Assembly: GCF_005502745.1 (NCBI RefSeq)
Contig: NZ_SCNL01000023.1
Span: forward strand, 1 to 36,345
Direction of reading: 5' to 3'
DNA: 36,345 nucleotides
From: Sphingomonas sp. 3P27F8
GTDB lineage: Bacteria; Pseudomonadota; Alphaproteobacteria; Sphingomonadales; Sphingomonadaceae
How positions within the stretch are numbered: the first letter of the stretch is position 1; each line of letters begins with the position of its first letter. Positions 16,202 to 24,000 of the stretch are shown piece after piece. Under the pieces are notes generated by a model. The model saw nothing but the letters and a program-made list of their open reading frames with translations. It did no database searches and was not told the DNA's origin. Made by a program: the position numbers and the translations under genes.

Positions 16202-16806
16202 GACGCCGTCTCCGCGTTGGTCTTGGTTTCTGCACGCGCATCGCGCAGGATTTCTATGCCGCCCTTGATCGCGATAAGGGCGGTAGCCAGGCCGACCAGT
16301 AGATCGGGCCAATTCGTTCCCAGCCACAGCACCAGCGCGCCCGCGATCAGGATGCCGCCGTTGGAGATGAAATCGTTGAAACTGAACGTGGTCGCGGCAC
16401 GCAAGTTCACATCGGGCTGCTTGAGCTTCTGGAGCAGGCGTAGGCAAACATAGTTCACGACGCCGGCGATGGCCGACATCACCATCATCGTCGGCCCGAT
16501 CGGGTCGCTGCCCTGGACATAGCGGCGGCCGACGTCGAGCAGGATGCCGCCCGCGAAAATCAGCAGCATCACGCCGGACACGGTTGCCGCCCGTGTCTTC
16601 CATGTGCGACCGTGGCTAAGCGCGATCAGGCTCAGCGCATAGACCGCGGTGTCGGACAGGTTGTCGACGCCATTGGCGATGAGCGCGCTGGAATCGCCTG
16701 TCAGCCCCGTCACGAAGAATCCCGCAGCGATCGCCGCGTTGAGCAGCAGCACGATCCAGAGCGTGCGCCGCTCGGCCGAGACCTTGCCGTCTGGTGGAGC
16801 CGTCAT
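16198..16806 (-). CDS. short cation diffusion facilitator (CDF) transporter
   Basis: A 202-residue membrane protein with the CDF transmembrane domain: SSALIANGVDNLSDTAVYAL in TM2 and TTFSFNDFISNGGILIAGAL in TM5. The usual C-terminal cytoplasmic metal-binding domain is missing; typical CDFs have about 300 residues. The ligand sites are non-canonical: TM2 has DxxxD where zinc exporters have HxxxD, and in TM5 the Asp is kept but the position four before it is Phe. This argues against a classical Zn exporter; Fe, Mn or other ions are possible. The gene overlaps ZIP upstream and the ATPase downstream by ATGA, so it is surely expressed with them. The family call is solid; substrate and direction are not. 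Confidence 0.85.
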   Translation of the reverse strand: MTAPPDGKVSAERRTLWIVLLLNAAIAAGFFVTGLTGDSSALIANGVDNLSDTAVYALSLIALSHGRTWKTRAATVSGVMLLIFAGGILLDVGRRYVQGSDPIGPTMMVMSAIAGVVNYVCLRLLQKLKQPDVNLRAATTFSFNDFISNGGILIAGALVLWLGTNWPDLLVGLATALIAIKGGIEILRDARAETKTNAETAS

Positions 16807-17486
16807 GCCATGATTTCCTCGATCAGCAGGAGGATGAGGAAGCCGACGAAGAACATCGCGCTGATCAGCGGCGAGTCCGGTTTCTCATGCGCCTCGACCA
16901 GCAGCTCTTCGGTGACGAGATAAAGCAGCGCCATCAGGCCGAAGCTCAGGAAGCCGGTGATCCATATCGGCGACAGCAGCGCCACCGGCTGCGCGACCAG
17001 CGCGCCGATCGGCACCAGCACCGCCAGCGCGCAGGTCAGGCCAATCGCCTTTGCCTTGCGATACCGGCCCGCCAGATCGTTGGTGAGGGTCAGGGCCAGG
17101 AATAACACTTCTAGGGTCAGCGCGACGGCCAGCAGCGTTCCTGCCTTCTCGCCGGCGATGAAGGCGAGGCCGAGGACCAGGCCGTCTATCGCCAGATCGA
17201 GCCCGATCGCGGCAAGCAGCGCCACCGGCCCTTCCCATCGGCTTTCCGCCGACTTGAGCCCGAGCATTACGGAGACGCCCAGCGCCCCACCGATCAGCGT
17301 CGCGGTCGGCGAACCGCCGTGCATCACCAGCGGAAGGATCTCCGTCGCAGCAGCGGCGAACACCACGCCGGCCGCGAGATGCTGCATGGCCGCCACCAGC
17401 TTCTCGCCGGGGGTGCGCCATCCGGCGATCAGCGCGCCGACCATGATCGCGATCATCGGGATCAGGGAGAATTTGAGCGCTGCCAT
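16803..17486 (-). CDS. ZIP-like metal transporter with altered ligand motifs
   Basis: A 227-residue protein with about seven or eight membrane segments and the layout of ZIP (SLC39) transporters: QHLAAGVVFAAAATEILP in TM2, a central segment IGLDLAIDGLVLGLAF, then LALTLTNDLAGRYRK, and VTEELLVEAHE near the C-terminus. Canonical ZIPs have HNxxDG or HNxxEG in TM4 and HExPEG in TM5. Here TM4 reads DLAIDG, and TM5 has no His. Thus most of the binuclear metal site is changed. It leads the ATGA-coupled block, 31 bases after the MliC-like gene. It could be a ZIP of unusual specificity or with a modified function; importer activity cannot be assumed. Confidence 0.75.
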   Translation of the reverse strand: MAALKFSLIPMIAIMVGALIAGWRTPGEKLVAAMQHLAAGVVFAAAATEILPLVMHGGSPTATLIGGALGVSVMLGLKSAESRWEGPVALLAAIGLDLAIDGLVLGLAFIAGEKAGTLLAVALTLEVLFLALTLTNDLAGRYRKAKAIGLTCALAVLVPIGALVAQPVALLSPIWITGFLSFGLMALLYLVTEELLVEAHEKPDSPLISAMFFVGFLILLLIEEIMA

Positions 17487-17517
17487 CGTCAGCGCCCGTC
17501 TGTGCCGGGTGGGTTAG

Positions 17518-17892
17518 TCACAAGCTCGTATCCTTCGTGCACAAGACAGGGGGCTTGTCCCCTTCCTCGATCTTGAGTTCGTTGCCCGAGAACATAGCGC
17601 TCATCGTATCGCCGACATATTGAAGCCCGGCCGCAGGCGCGGTCAGGACAACCGGCGCAGCGTTCCCGTCGCGGCGTAGTTCGAGCGTCAGGCCCTCATT
17701 TTTGAAGTCGACGAGGAGCGGGCGATCGTCGTCGCACCGATAGGGGTGGCGACCGGCGATGCCGCTGGCATCGCCGCTGTCACCGGCGTGGATTTCCTGT
17801 TCGGTCGGCGGCGCTTTGCGAGGCTGTTCGGAACAGCCGGATAATGTCAGCACAACGCATATGCCGGCGATTCCCATCCGAAATGGCGTCAT
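17518..17892 (-). CDS. MliC-like lipoprotein (copy 1)
   Basis: A 124-residue lipoprotein. After a signal peptide, the lipobox LTLSGC gives a lipid-modified Cys at about residue 20. The mature domain follows the MliC/PliC pattern (inhibitor of C-type lysozyme): an opening YRCDDDRPLLVDF, a central EL segment, AAGLQYVGDTMSAMF and a closing PPVLCTKD, with two Cys that could form the family's disulfide. Start: ATG 17892 has GGAGG five bases upstream; the in-frame ATG at 17931 would overlap the preceding gene and give no better signal peptide. It probably sits in the periplasm. A second MliC-like gene lies at 18856-19407. Lysozyme inhibition in this context is inference. Confidence 0.7.
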   Translation of the reverse strand: MTPFRMGIAGICVVLTLSGCSEQPRKAPPTEQEIHAGDSGDASGIAGRHPYRCDDDRPLLVDFKNEGLTLELRRDGNAAPVVLTAPAAGLQYVGDTMSAMFSGNELKIEEGDKPPVLCTKDTSL

Positions 17893-17918
17893 GTGTGCCT
17901 CCGGGAACATCCTGCTAC

Positions 17919-18404
17919 TCATAAGAGCCATTGAGCAGCTCCAATGACGCAGACGATCATGACCATGATGCCAACCAGGATCAGTCTTTCATGGCGTGGA
18001 TCAGCGACGTTGCGTATTCGCGCCGCGACCTGCCACGCGGGGCGCACCGGGATGCGCCAAGACCCCGACGCGATCCTGTCCAGCTCGGTATCCGAAAGGC
18101 GGAAAAACAATTTTACGTCAGCCCGAGAGCGTGCCGTGAGACCCGTCACGCGAAAAACCGGGTCGGCCCAAGCCAGGTCGATGGCACTTGGGCTCGCCGC
18201 CATCGGTGCGGTGTCTTCGCCCGCTGCCCAAGACGGACGCAGCAGCGCGATAAGCCGATGCGGATCGCGTTCGAGCAGAGAAGCCCAGCGCGCCAAGCGC
18301 GAACGACGGTCGTCGCTTGGAGGCAGCAACACCGGCCCGAATTGCCCGCCACTCTTGTGCACTCGCCGCGTCGCGCGAGTTTCGGAGGGACGATTGTGCC
18401 TCAT
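17919..18404 (-). CDS. unknown protein with a C-terminal membrane anchor
   Basis: A 161-residue protein that I do not recognise. The N-terminal 130 residues are soluble, rich in Arg, Ala and Asp, with VTGLTARSRADVKLFFRLSD and ELDRIASGSWRIPVRPAWQVA as the most structured-looking parts. A single membrane segment near the end (LILVGIMVMIVCVIGAAQWLL) forms the very C-terminus, giving a tail-anchored topology. It overlaps the MgtC gene by ATGA and is followed by the MliC-like gene 26 bases later, so it belongs to the same coupled unit. A partner or accessory role for MgtC is possible, but only by position. Confidence 0.65.
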   Translation of the reverse strand: MRHNRPSETRATRRVHKSGGQFGPVLLPPSDDRRSRLARWASLLERDPHRLIALLRPSWAAGEDTAPMAASPSAIDLAWADPVFRVTGLTARSRADVKLFFRLSDTELDRIASGSWRIPVRPAWQVAARIRNVADPRHERLILVGIMVMIVCVIGAAQWLL

Positions 18405-18859
18405 TGCCGGTCCGCCGGCTTAACGTGATCTTGCGAAGCACGCTTCAGCGGGTGAGAGAAGTGCAGCGTCAGGAAGGTCGTCAGGCTTAGAACTACCGCG
18501 ATGTCGTAAAGACCATAGCCGACTGCGGCGCCCAGCGCCCCGGTCGCCCAGAGACTTGCCGCGGTTGCGGTCCCGGACGCTTTTCCGCGATACTTTAATA
18601 TGGCGCCGCCGCCGATGAAGCCGACGCCGGTGATCAATCCTTCGAGAAGGCGTGCTTGGGCAGGCGATGTGCGTCCGAGTATCGCGATACCGACGAGCAC
18701 GAATCCGCAACTGGCGATGGCGACCAGCGGAAAGGTCCGGATGCCGGCGCTGCGTTCGTCCTTCTCCCGGTTCCAGCCAACCGGAAGCGCCAGCGCATAG
18801 GCCAGCGCGAGACTGACGATATGGGAAAAGGACTCCTCCCATGACGAGATCGTCATCAT
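18401..18859 (-). CDS. mgtC: MgtC/SapB family membrane protein
   Basis: A 152-residue membrane protein with the MgtC/SapB hydrophobic core. Four to five segments are seen, with the family's EKDERSAGIRTFPLVAIAS loop, LLEGLITGVGFIGGGAIL and KASGTATAASLWATGALG in order. It lacks the long cytoplasmic C-terminal domain of enterobacterial MgtC, which makes it SapB-like. MgtC proteins help cells cope with low Mg2+, acidic or intracellular conditions and affect ATP synthase or phosphate balance. Its start overlaps the MliC-like gene upstream and its stop overlaps the next gene, both by ATGA. With CorA and NRAMP it adds to the divalent-cation theme of the window. Confidence 0.88.
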   Translation of the reverse strand: MMTISSWEESFSHIVSLALAYALALPVGWNREKDERSAGIRTFPLVAIASCGFVLVGIAILGRTSPAQARLLEGLITGVGFIGGGAILKYRGKASGTATAASLWATGALGAAVGYGLYDIAVVLSLTTFLTLHFSHPLKRASQDHVKPADRQ

Positions 18860-19407
18860 GCGGCCGATCCTTCGGCCTGGCCGCTCGCTATCCCGTCCGC
18901 TGAATCCTGATAGGCCAGCACCCTGTTGCAGGCCAAGGCCGGCGCGCCGGGGCGCTTGAGCGTGATCCGGTCGCCGCCTGAGATCGACACGTTGAGATTC
19001 TGGCCGACATAGGTCCGCCCGCTTGCCGGCGATGTCACCCGTTCCGGAGCGGCGTTCGGTCTGGTCTTTATGTCGAGGGTCAGGCCATCGCCGAGGAAGT
19101 CGACATCGAGGCGCGACCCATCAGGACAGGCGTAGAAATGCTCGCCGATGAAGTCGGGCAGCTCGCGATCACGCGACGCTTCGGCCTCGGTCTTGTTCGT
19201 GGCTGGCGAGCAGCCGAGCAGCCCCGGCGCCAGAGCAAGCCCGGTCGCGAGGATGATCCCCCGAACCGGGCCGCTCCGGAGGCGCCGAGCCGCTATTTCC
19301 CCGTCTTTCCACGATCTATCGCCATGGGCGCTACAGGGGGCACGCCCATGGCGCGGGCCGTTCTCACACGGACACCCGAAGGACTCGTTGTGTGGCGGCC
19401 GATCCAT
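18856..19407 (-). CDS. MliC-like lipoprotein (copy 2), start uncertain
   Basis: An MliC-like domain is clear in the C-terminal 110 residues: EHFYACPDGSRLDVDF, LTLDIKTRPNAAPERVTSP, ASGRTYVGQNLNVSISGGD and a closing LACNRVLAYQ. It parallels copy 1 at 17518-17892. A lipobox (ALAPGLLGCSP) precedes it, but it lies some 65 residues from the only in-frame ATG (19407), giving an odd Cys/Arg-rich N-terminal extension. No ATG, GTG or TTG suits a shorter protein, so either the extension is real, translation begins at a rare codon, or the 5' end is damaged. A perfect 11-base inverted repeat (19320-19353) lies inside this extension, which favours it being untranslated. The stop overlaps the mgtC start by ATGA. 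Confidence 0.65.
   Translation of the reverse strand: MDRPPHNESFGCPCENGPRHGRAPCSAHGDRSWKDGEIAARRLRSGPVRGIILATGLALAPGLLGCSPATNKTEAEASRDRELPDFIGEHFYACPDGSRLDVDFLGDGLTLDIKTRPNAAPERVTSPASGRTYVGQNLNVSISGGDRITLKRPGAPALACNRVLAYQDSADGIASGQAEGSAA
19320..19353. repeat. perfect 11-base inverted repeat
   Basis: CGCCATGGGCG at 19320-19330 and CGCCCATGGCG at 19343-19353 are exact reverse complements around a 12-base loop. It lies about 60 bases after the stop of the zinc-ribbon gene and before the MliC-like domain. There is no T tract; a regulatory or stabilising RNA hairpin in the operon transcript is possible. Confidence 0.55.
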
Positions 19408-19412
19408 AGCAG

Positions 19413-19715
19413 TCAGTCGAACAATTCGCTGAGAAAGCTCTTGCGGCGCCCCTTATGGCCCCGCTCGTAGCCGTGCTTTCCGCCATGATCGCCATGGCCG
19501 CGATCGTCCGATATTCCAAGACGGACGCCGCTCAACGGCCGCGCGCTGTCATCGCCGGCGCTGCGCTCGATGATCTTGTCGAGTTCGCCGCGATCAAGCC
19601 AGACCCCGCGGCATTGCGGGCAATAGTCAATCTCGATTCCCTGCCGCTCGCTCATGACGAGATCGACGCGGCACGTCGGGCACAGCAGCCCTTGAGGGCG
19701 AGGGCTATCTACCAT
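19413..19715 (-). CDS. zinc-ribbon (zf-TFIIB type) protein with basic tail
   Basis: A 100-residue protein whose N-terminal half is a TFIIB-like zinc ribbon: CPTC at about residue 12, then CPQCRGVWLDRGELDKI, the typical four-Cys metal site followed by GVWLDRGELD. The tail is His/Gly/Lys/Arg-rich (RGHGDHGGKHGYERGHKG) and ends in RKSFLSELFD. AAAGGA upstream of ATG 19715 is a suitable ribosome binding site. Proteins of this family are small, widespread and mostly uncharacterised. It starts a sub-block followed by MliC2, MgtC and the tail-anchored protein. Zinc binding by the ribbon is expected from the family. Confidence 0.85.
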   Translation of the reverse strand: MVDSPRPQGLLCPTCRVDLVMSERQGIEIDYCPQCRGVWLDRGELDKIIERSAGDDSARPLSGVRLGISDDRGHGDHGGKHGYERGHKGRRKSFLSELFD

Positions 19716-19739
19716 GATGGGTTCCTTTCTTCCGCCCCG

Positions 19740-20243
19740 TCAGTCGTTCGCGGCGCCGCGAGGAGGAGGCGTTGGTTTGATGGGGCGCCGATGATGCCGC
19801 ATGGACCGCCCTGGCAGTCGCGATTGCCGGCGCAGGAGGGCGAGAAACGCCGCATCCTGTACCCGCATTGTCCGCCGCAGACCCTTGCGCATCATGCGGC
19901 CGACCAGGCCGCCGATGATGCCCCGACATTCGACCGAATGGTGAATCGAGACGCCGTTCGCGATCGGCTCGATCTCGTAGCGTTCGTCGAACGTGAAGAA
20001 GCCCTTTACGCCCATCTGCCACCCGATGAGCTGCGGCTTCGTCAGGCGGTTGATGACCATTTGCGTCGTCATCTTGCGATCGCCTTTGAAGAGCAGCCAG
20101 GTGACGTCCATTTCGGCACCACGTTCGGCATCGCCCGCGATGCGGTAGATGGGGTGCCACCGTGCGAACCCCCTCAGATCGGAGATCAGCGACCACACTC
20201 GCAGTGCTGACATATTGAAATCGAAAGTAGTCGCTTCCTTCAT
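19740..20243 (-). CDS. SRPBCC-fold protein
   Basis: A 167-residue protein of the SRPBCC (START/Bet v 1-like) superfamily. It begins with the typical ATTFDFNMSALRVWSLISDLRGFARWHP, and the strand pattern continues through TWLLFKGDRKMTTQMVINR and GFFTFDERYEIEPIANG to a long C-terminal helix (GGLVGRMMRKGLRRTMRVQDAAF). The last 35 residues are basic and Pro-rich. Such proteins bind hydrophobic ligands or act as cyclases; no specific role can be given. Just upstream lies a second, truncated SRPBCC domain (20305-20700), so these are tandem relatives. It is followed 24 bases later by the zinc-ribbon gene. Confidence 0.8.
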   Translation of the reverse strand: MKEATTFDFNMSALRVWSLISDLRGFARWHPIYRIAGDAERGAEMDVTWLLFKGDRKMTTQMVINRLTKPQLIGWQMGVKGFFTFDERYEIEPIANGVSIHHSVECRGIIGGLVGRMMRKGLRRTMRVQDAAFLALLRRQSRLPGRSMRHHRRPIKPTPPPRGAAND

Positions 20244-20280
20244 GGCTGTCTGTCCTGTCCGGCCAAGGCGCGGTGAAACC

Positions 20281-20304
20281 GGAGGCCGCGCAAGGGCGGC
20301 CTCC
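20281..20304 (-). terminator. perfect GC-rich hairpin between the SRPBCC genes
   Basis: GGAGGCCGC (20281-20289) and GCGGCCTCC (20296-20304) pair perfectly around a 6-base loop. On the minus strand it is followed by GGTTTCACC, with only a short T run. It may be a terminator or attenuator between the truncated SRPBCC frame and the intact SRPBCC gene. Confidence 0.5.
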
Positions 20305-20700
20305 TCCGCTGTCGGATTTCGCTAGTTCAAAGCCTTGTTCGACTTCCAGCACGCCCTTCAGGCCGAGTTTCAAAGAAAATGCGGCGTGTCGATCCACGTG
20401 TGTCACATCCGCCGTTGTGGAGACCTCCGGAAACGAACGCATGCCCGTCTTAAGTTTGAAACCAATCTCAGGGCCAACGCTCGCGATGCCCTTGAGTGTA
20501 AGCCTCGGATGCCAGTCGGAATGGTGCGCGAGATCGACAAGTAAGCGCAACACGCGCGCGAGCGGCAACGCCAAATGGACCGTGCTTTCGACAACGAACA
20601 GGGGGGTATGTCCCGCAAGCACCGGTCCCCTCCCCCACCGGTTGAGCGGGGGAGAGGTTCCCAAGCGCGATGTTAGGAGCGCTGACATGCTTTCCCGCAT
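20305..20700 (-). pseudogene. truncated SRPBCC-fold gene
   Basis: The frame encodes an SRPBCC-like domain start (VESTVHLALPLARVLRLLVD, then HHSDWHPRLTLKGI) and central strands (FKLKTGMRSFPEVS, AFSLKLGLKGVLEVEQGFELA). The domain then stops where the long C-terminal helix should follow. The open frame runs on through a perfect hairpin and across the next gene in a wrong frame, to a stop near 19705, which is not protein-like. The N-terminal 30 residues also overlap a hairpin (20627-20657), and no good ribosome binding site is seen. I read it as the remnant of a second SRPBCC gene that lost its 3' end. A short functional protein cannot be excluded. Confidence 0.6.
20627..20657. repeat. C/G-rich inverted repeat after the DUF190 gene
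   Basis: CCCCTCCCCC (20627-20636) and GGGGGAGAGG (20648-20657) pair at 8 of 10 positions. It lies about 80 bases after the stop of the DUF190 gene on the minus strand and could mark the end of the czc transcript. No T tract follows. Confidence 0.4.
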
Positions 20701-20734
20701 CTAGGACTTGCGCCTCTAAGTGCGAGGGTCGCCG

Positions 20735-21073
20735 TCATTCGTCGGCCTGTGCGATGGTGACACGCGCCTTGCCGCCAAGCACCTCGACGGCCTCCAAGGT
20801 CATCAACCCGATGCCCGAGATTTCGCTGAGACTCTCCACAAACGCGCGCAAGCTCGGATCGAGATCGACTATCTCGATGACGACTGCCCGGTCGCTTTCG
20901 AACACATGTCGCTGATGGATGTGCGCTGATTTGCCAAAGCCAATGAGCGCCTCCAGGATCGTTACCCCAGCGAGACGAGCGTCTTTCGCCCGCACGGCAA
21001 TCTCCTGAAACACCTTGCGGTCGCCGAAGTATGCGGACTCGTCAGTGTAGATGCGTAGCAATTTGGTTTCCAT
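20735..21073 (-). CDS. DUF190-family PII-like protein
   Basis: A 112-residue cytoplasmic protein of the DUF190 family, which has a PII-like trimeric fold. Visible are the N-terminal KLLRIYTDESAYFGDRKVFQEI, the central AGVTILEALIGFGKSAHIHQ and the C-terminal VLGGKARV. It is placed five bases downstream of the czcA stop and so is almost certainly in the same transcript. PII-like proteins bind small molecules and often control transporters; small PII-like genes also accompany other heavy-metal RND pumps. A sensor or modulator of CzcCBA is a reasonable inference. The conserved His-containing loop (AHIHQRH) is a candidate metal or ligand site. Confidence 0.85.
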   Translation of the reverse strand: METKLLRIYTDESAYFGDRKVFQEIAVRAKDARLAGVTILEALIGFGKSAHIHQRHVFESDRAVVIEIVDLDPSLRAFVESLSEISGIGLMTLEAVEVLGGKARVTIAQADE

Positions 21074-21078
21074 GACCC

Positions 21079-24000
21079 TTACTCCTGATGCGCCGGCTCT
21101 GCGACCGGCTGTTTGGTTGTCCGCCGTGCAGCGATGCGTTCGCCGGCGTCGAGAACGACCTTGGCGATCGCGGGCAAAACCAGCAGTGTCAGAATAGTCG
21201 CCGCGATCAGCCCGCCGATGACCGTGGTGGCGAGTGGTTTCTGCACCTCAGCGCCGGTACCGTGCGCGAGCGCCATCGGCACGAAGCCGATCGCCGGCAC
21301 GAACCCGGTCATGATGACCGCTCGCATCTTGTCGGCCATGCCTCCGCGGATCGCTTGCGCGATGGGCTGTCCTGCTTCGCTGCGTTCACGAATTGCAGAC
21401 ATGACGACCAGTCCGTTCAGCACTGCCACACCGGCGAGGCAGATGAACCCCACCGCCGCCGACACCGAGAAGTTGATGCCGGTGAGCACAAGCGTGAAGA
21501 CGCCGCCCGCGAGCCCTAGCGGAACCGCGAGGAACACCGCCGCCGCCCGGCCGAATCCACCCAGCGCCATGTAAAGCAGCCCGAAGATGACCAGAAAGCA
21601 CAACGGCACCACGATCGACAGTCGTTTCGATGCCGCGGCAAGGTTCTCGAACTGACCACCCCATTCGAGGTAGTAGCCCGCCGGCAGCTTCACCTGTGCG
21701 ATCTTCGCTTGGGCCTCCTGAACGAACGAACCGGCATCGCGTCCGCCGAGATTGACCTGGACGACCACACGGCGCTTGCCGTTCTCACGACTGATCTGAT
21801 TCAGCCCTTCCGTAAGCCGGATCTGCGCGACCTGTGCCAGCGGCACTTGGGCGCGCGGCCTCCCTTCCACCTCCGGGAGCAGCACTGGCAATGTCCGGAT
21901 GTCGTCGAGATTGGCGCGGGTAGCCTCAGGGACGCGCACGGTGACGTCGAATCGCCGGTCGCCCTCGTACACAAGCCCCGACTCACGCCCGCCGAGCCCT
22001 GCCGCAACCGTATCCGCAACGTCACGGACGGTGAGGCCGAGGCGCGCGATCGCGGCGCGGTCGAGCTTCACGTCGAGCGCCGGCGCGCCACCGACCTGTT
22101 CGGCCTTGACGCTGGCCGCACCGGGTATGGTCTGGAGTACTCGCACCATCTCATTTGCCGTCAGCGCCATCTTGTCGAGATCGTCGCCGTAGAGCTTGAT
22201 CGCAACATCGCCGCGAACACCCGCGATCAGCTCGTTAAATCGTAGCTGGATCGGCTGACTGACCTCGTAAAGATTGCCAAGGAGACCGCCGGTCGCCTTC
22301 TCAATCTTGGCGACCACATCGGCTTTGGTTGTACCTTCCGCCCACTGGTCCTTCTCTTTCAAGATAACGAAGCCATCCGAGACGTTCGGCGGCATCGGAT
22401 CGCTTGCTACTTCCGCAGTGCCTGTCTTCGAGAACATTAAGGCGACTTCCGGAATTTTGATTACCGCCTCCTCGACCTTGCGTTCCATCAGCAGCGATTG
22501 GTCAAGACTAACCGAGGGCACACGCGTAGAGGCAAAGGCGAGATTCTTTTCATCTAACTGCGGAATGAATTCCGAGCCTAGCAGCCCAAACGCCGGAATT
22601 GCCGCTAGAAAGAAGGCCAACCCGCCGAGGATGAATGGCCACGGGCGCTTGATCGCCTGATCCAGCAGCGGCAGGTAGCGTTCCTTGGACTTGCGGATCA
22701 ACCACACGTCCTTCTCTGCGACTTTGCCGCGTATCATTATCGCGACCAGTGCTGGCACCAGCGTGATTGCCAGCACAAATGCGGCTACCAGCGCGAGCAT
22801 GATCGTTATCGCCATTGGCGAGAACGTCTTCCCTTCGGTGCCCGTGAACGTGAGCAGCGGGGCGAAAGCGAGCAGGATGATCGCCTGACCGAAGACGGTC
22901 GGTTTGATCATCTCCTGTGCGGCTCGCATCGTCTCTTCCAACCGTTCCCGGAGTGAGAGCAACCGACCTTCATGTTCTTGCCGGTGCGCCAATCTGGCGA
23001 GGCAGTTTTCAATGATGATGACCGCGCCGTCGACGATCAGACCGAAGTCGAGCGCGCCCAGGCTCATCAGGTTGCCAGGCACGTTGAACGCGTTCATGCC
23101 CATGGCCATCATCAGGAACGAGAACGGGATGACCAGCACCGCGATCACCGCGGCACGCCAGTTGCCAAGCAGCAGGAACAGCGCCACCGCAACGAGGATC
23201 GCGCCTTCGGTCAGATTGCGCTGGACCGTCGCAACCGTAGCGCCGACCAACTCAGCGCGGTTCAACACCACCTTGACCTGGACGCCGGGCGGCAGTGTTT
23301 TCGCAACCTGATCGAGCTTGGACGAGGCCTCCGTGGCAACAATCCGGCTGTTTTGGCCGATCAACATCAGCACGGTGCCGATGACCGCTTCCTGGCCGTT
23401 CATGCTCCCGGCGCCGGTCCGCAAGTCACCGCCAACGCGAACATTGGCAAGTTGACCGATCGTGACTGGCGTCCCGCCCCGCGTCGCAGCGACAGCGTTG
23501 CGGATTTCGTCGACGGTACGCACGCGAGAGTCTACGCGGACGAGATAGGCCTCGCCGCCCTTGTTGTAATAATTGGCGCCGACCGCGAGATTGGCGTTCT
23601 CGAGAGCTTGGCCAAGTTCGCTGTAAGAGATGCCGAAACTGGCGAGTTTCGTCGGGTCTGGTTCGACCACAAACGTCTTCGCATAACCACCAATGGAGTC
23701 GACGCCGGCAACGCCTTTCACCGAGCGAAGCTGTGGGCCGATAATCCAGTCTTGGACAGTTCGCAGATAGCTCGCCTTGGCCACCGCGTCCGTTAGTCGT
23801 TCGCCTTCGGGCGTCAGATAACTGCCGTCCGGCTGCCACCCCGGTTGGCCTGCGACTTTTTTGGCGCCCTTGCCGTCCGGATTGGCATAGCCGACTGTGT
23901 ACATGACGATCTCACCGAGACCGGTTGAGACCGGTCCGACCTGCGGTTGCACGCCATCCGGCAGGTTCTCAGTCGCCTGACGCAGGCGCTCACCCACCTG

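Noticed and set aside
16202..16603. N-terminal extension of the P-type ATPase
   Set aside because: It lies wholly over the CDF gene in another frame and is Arg-rich without a domain; ATG 16201 with the ATGA overlap is the natural start.
19705..20700. A single 331-residue protein spanning both SRPBCC regions
   Set aside because: Only the first 130 or so residues are domain-like; the rest is the out-of-frame reading of the intact SRPBCC gene and crosses a hairpin.
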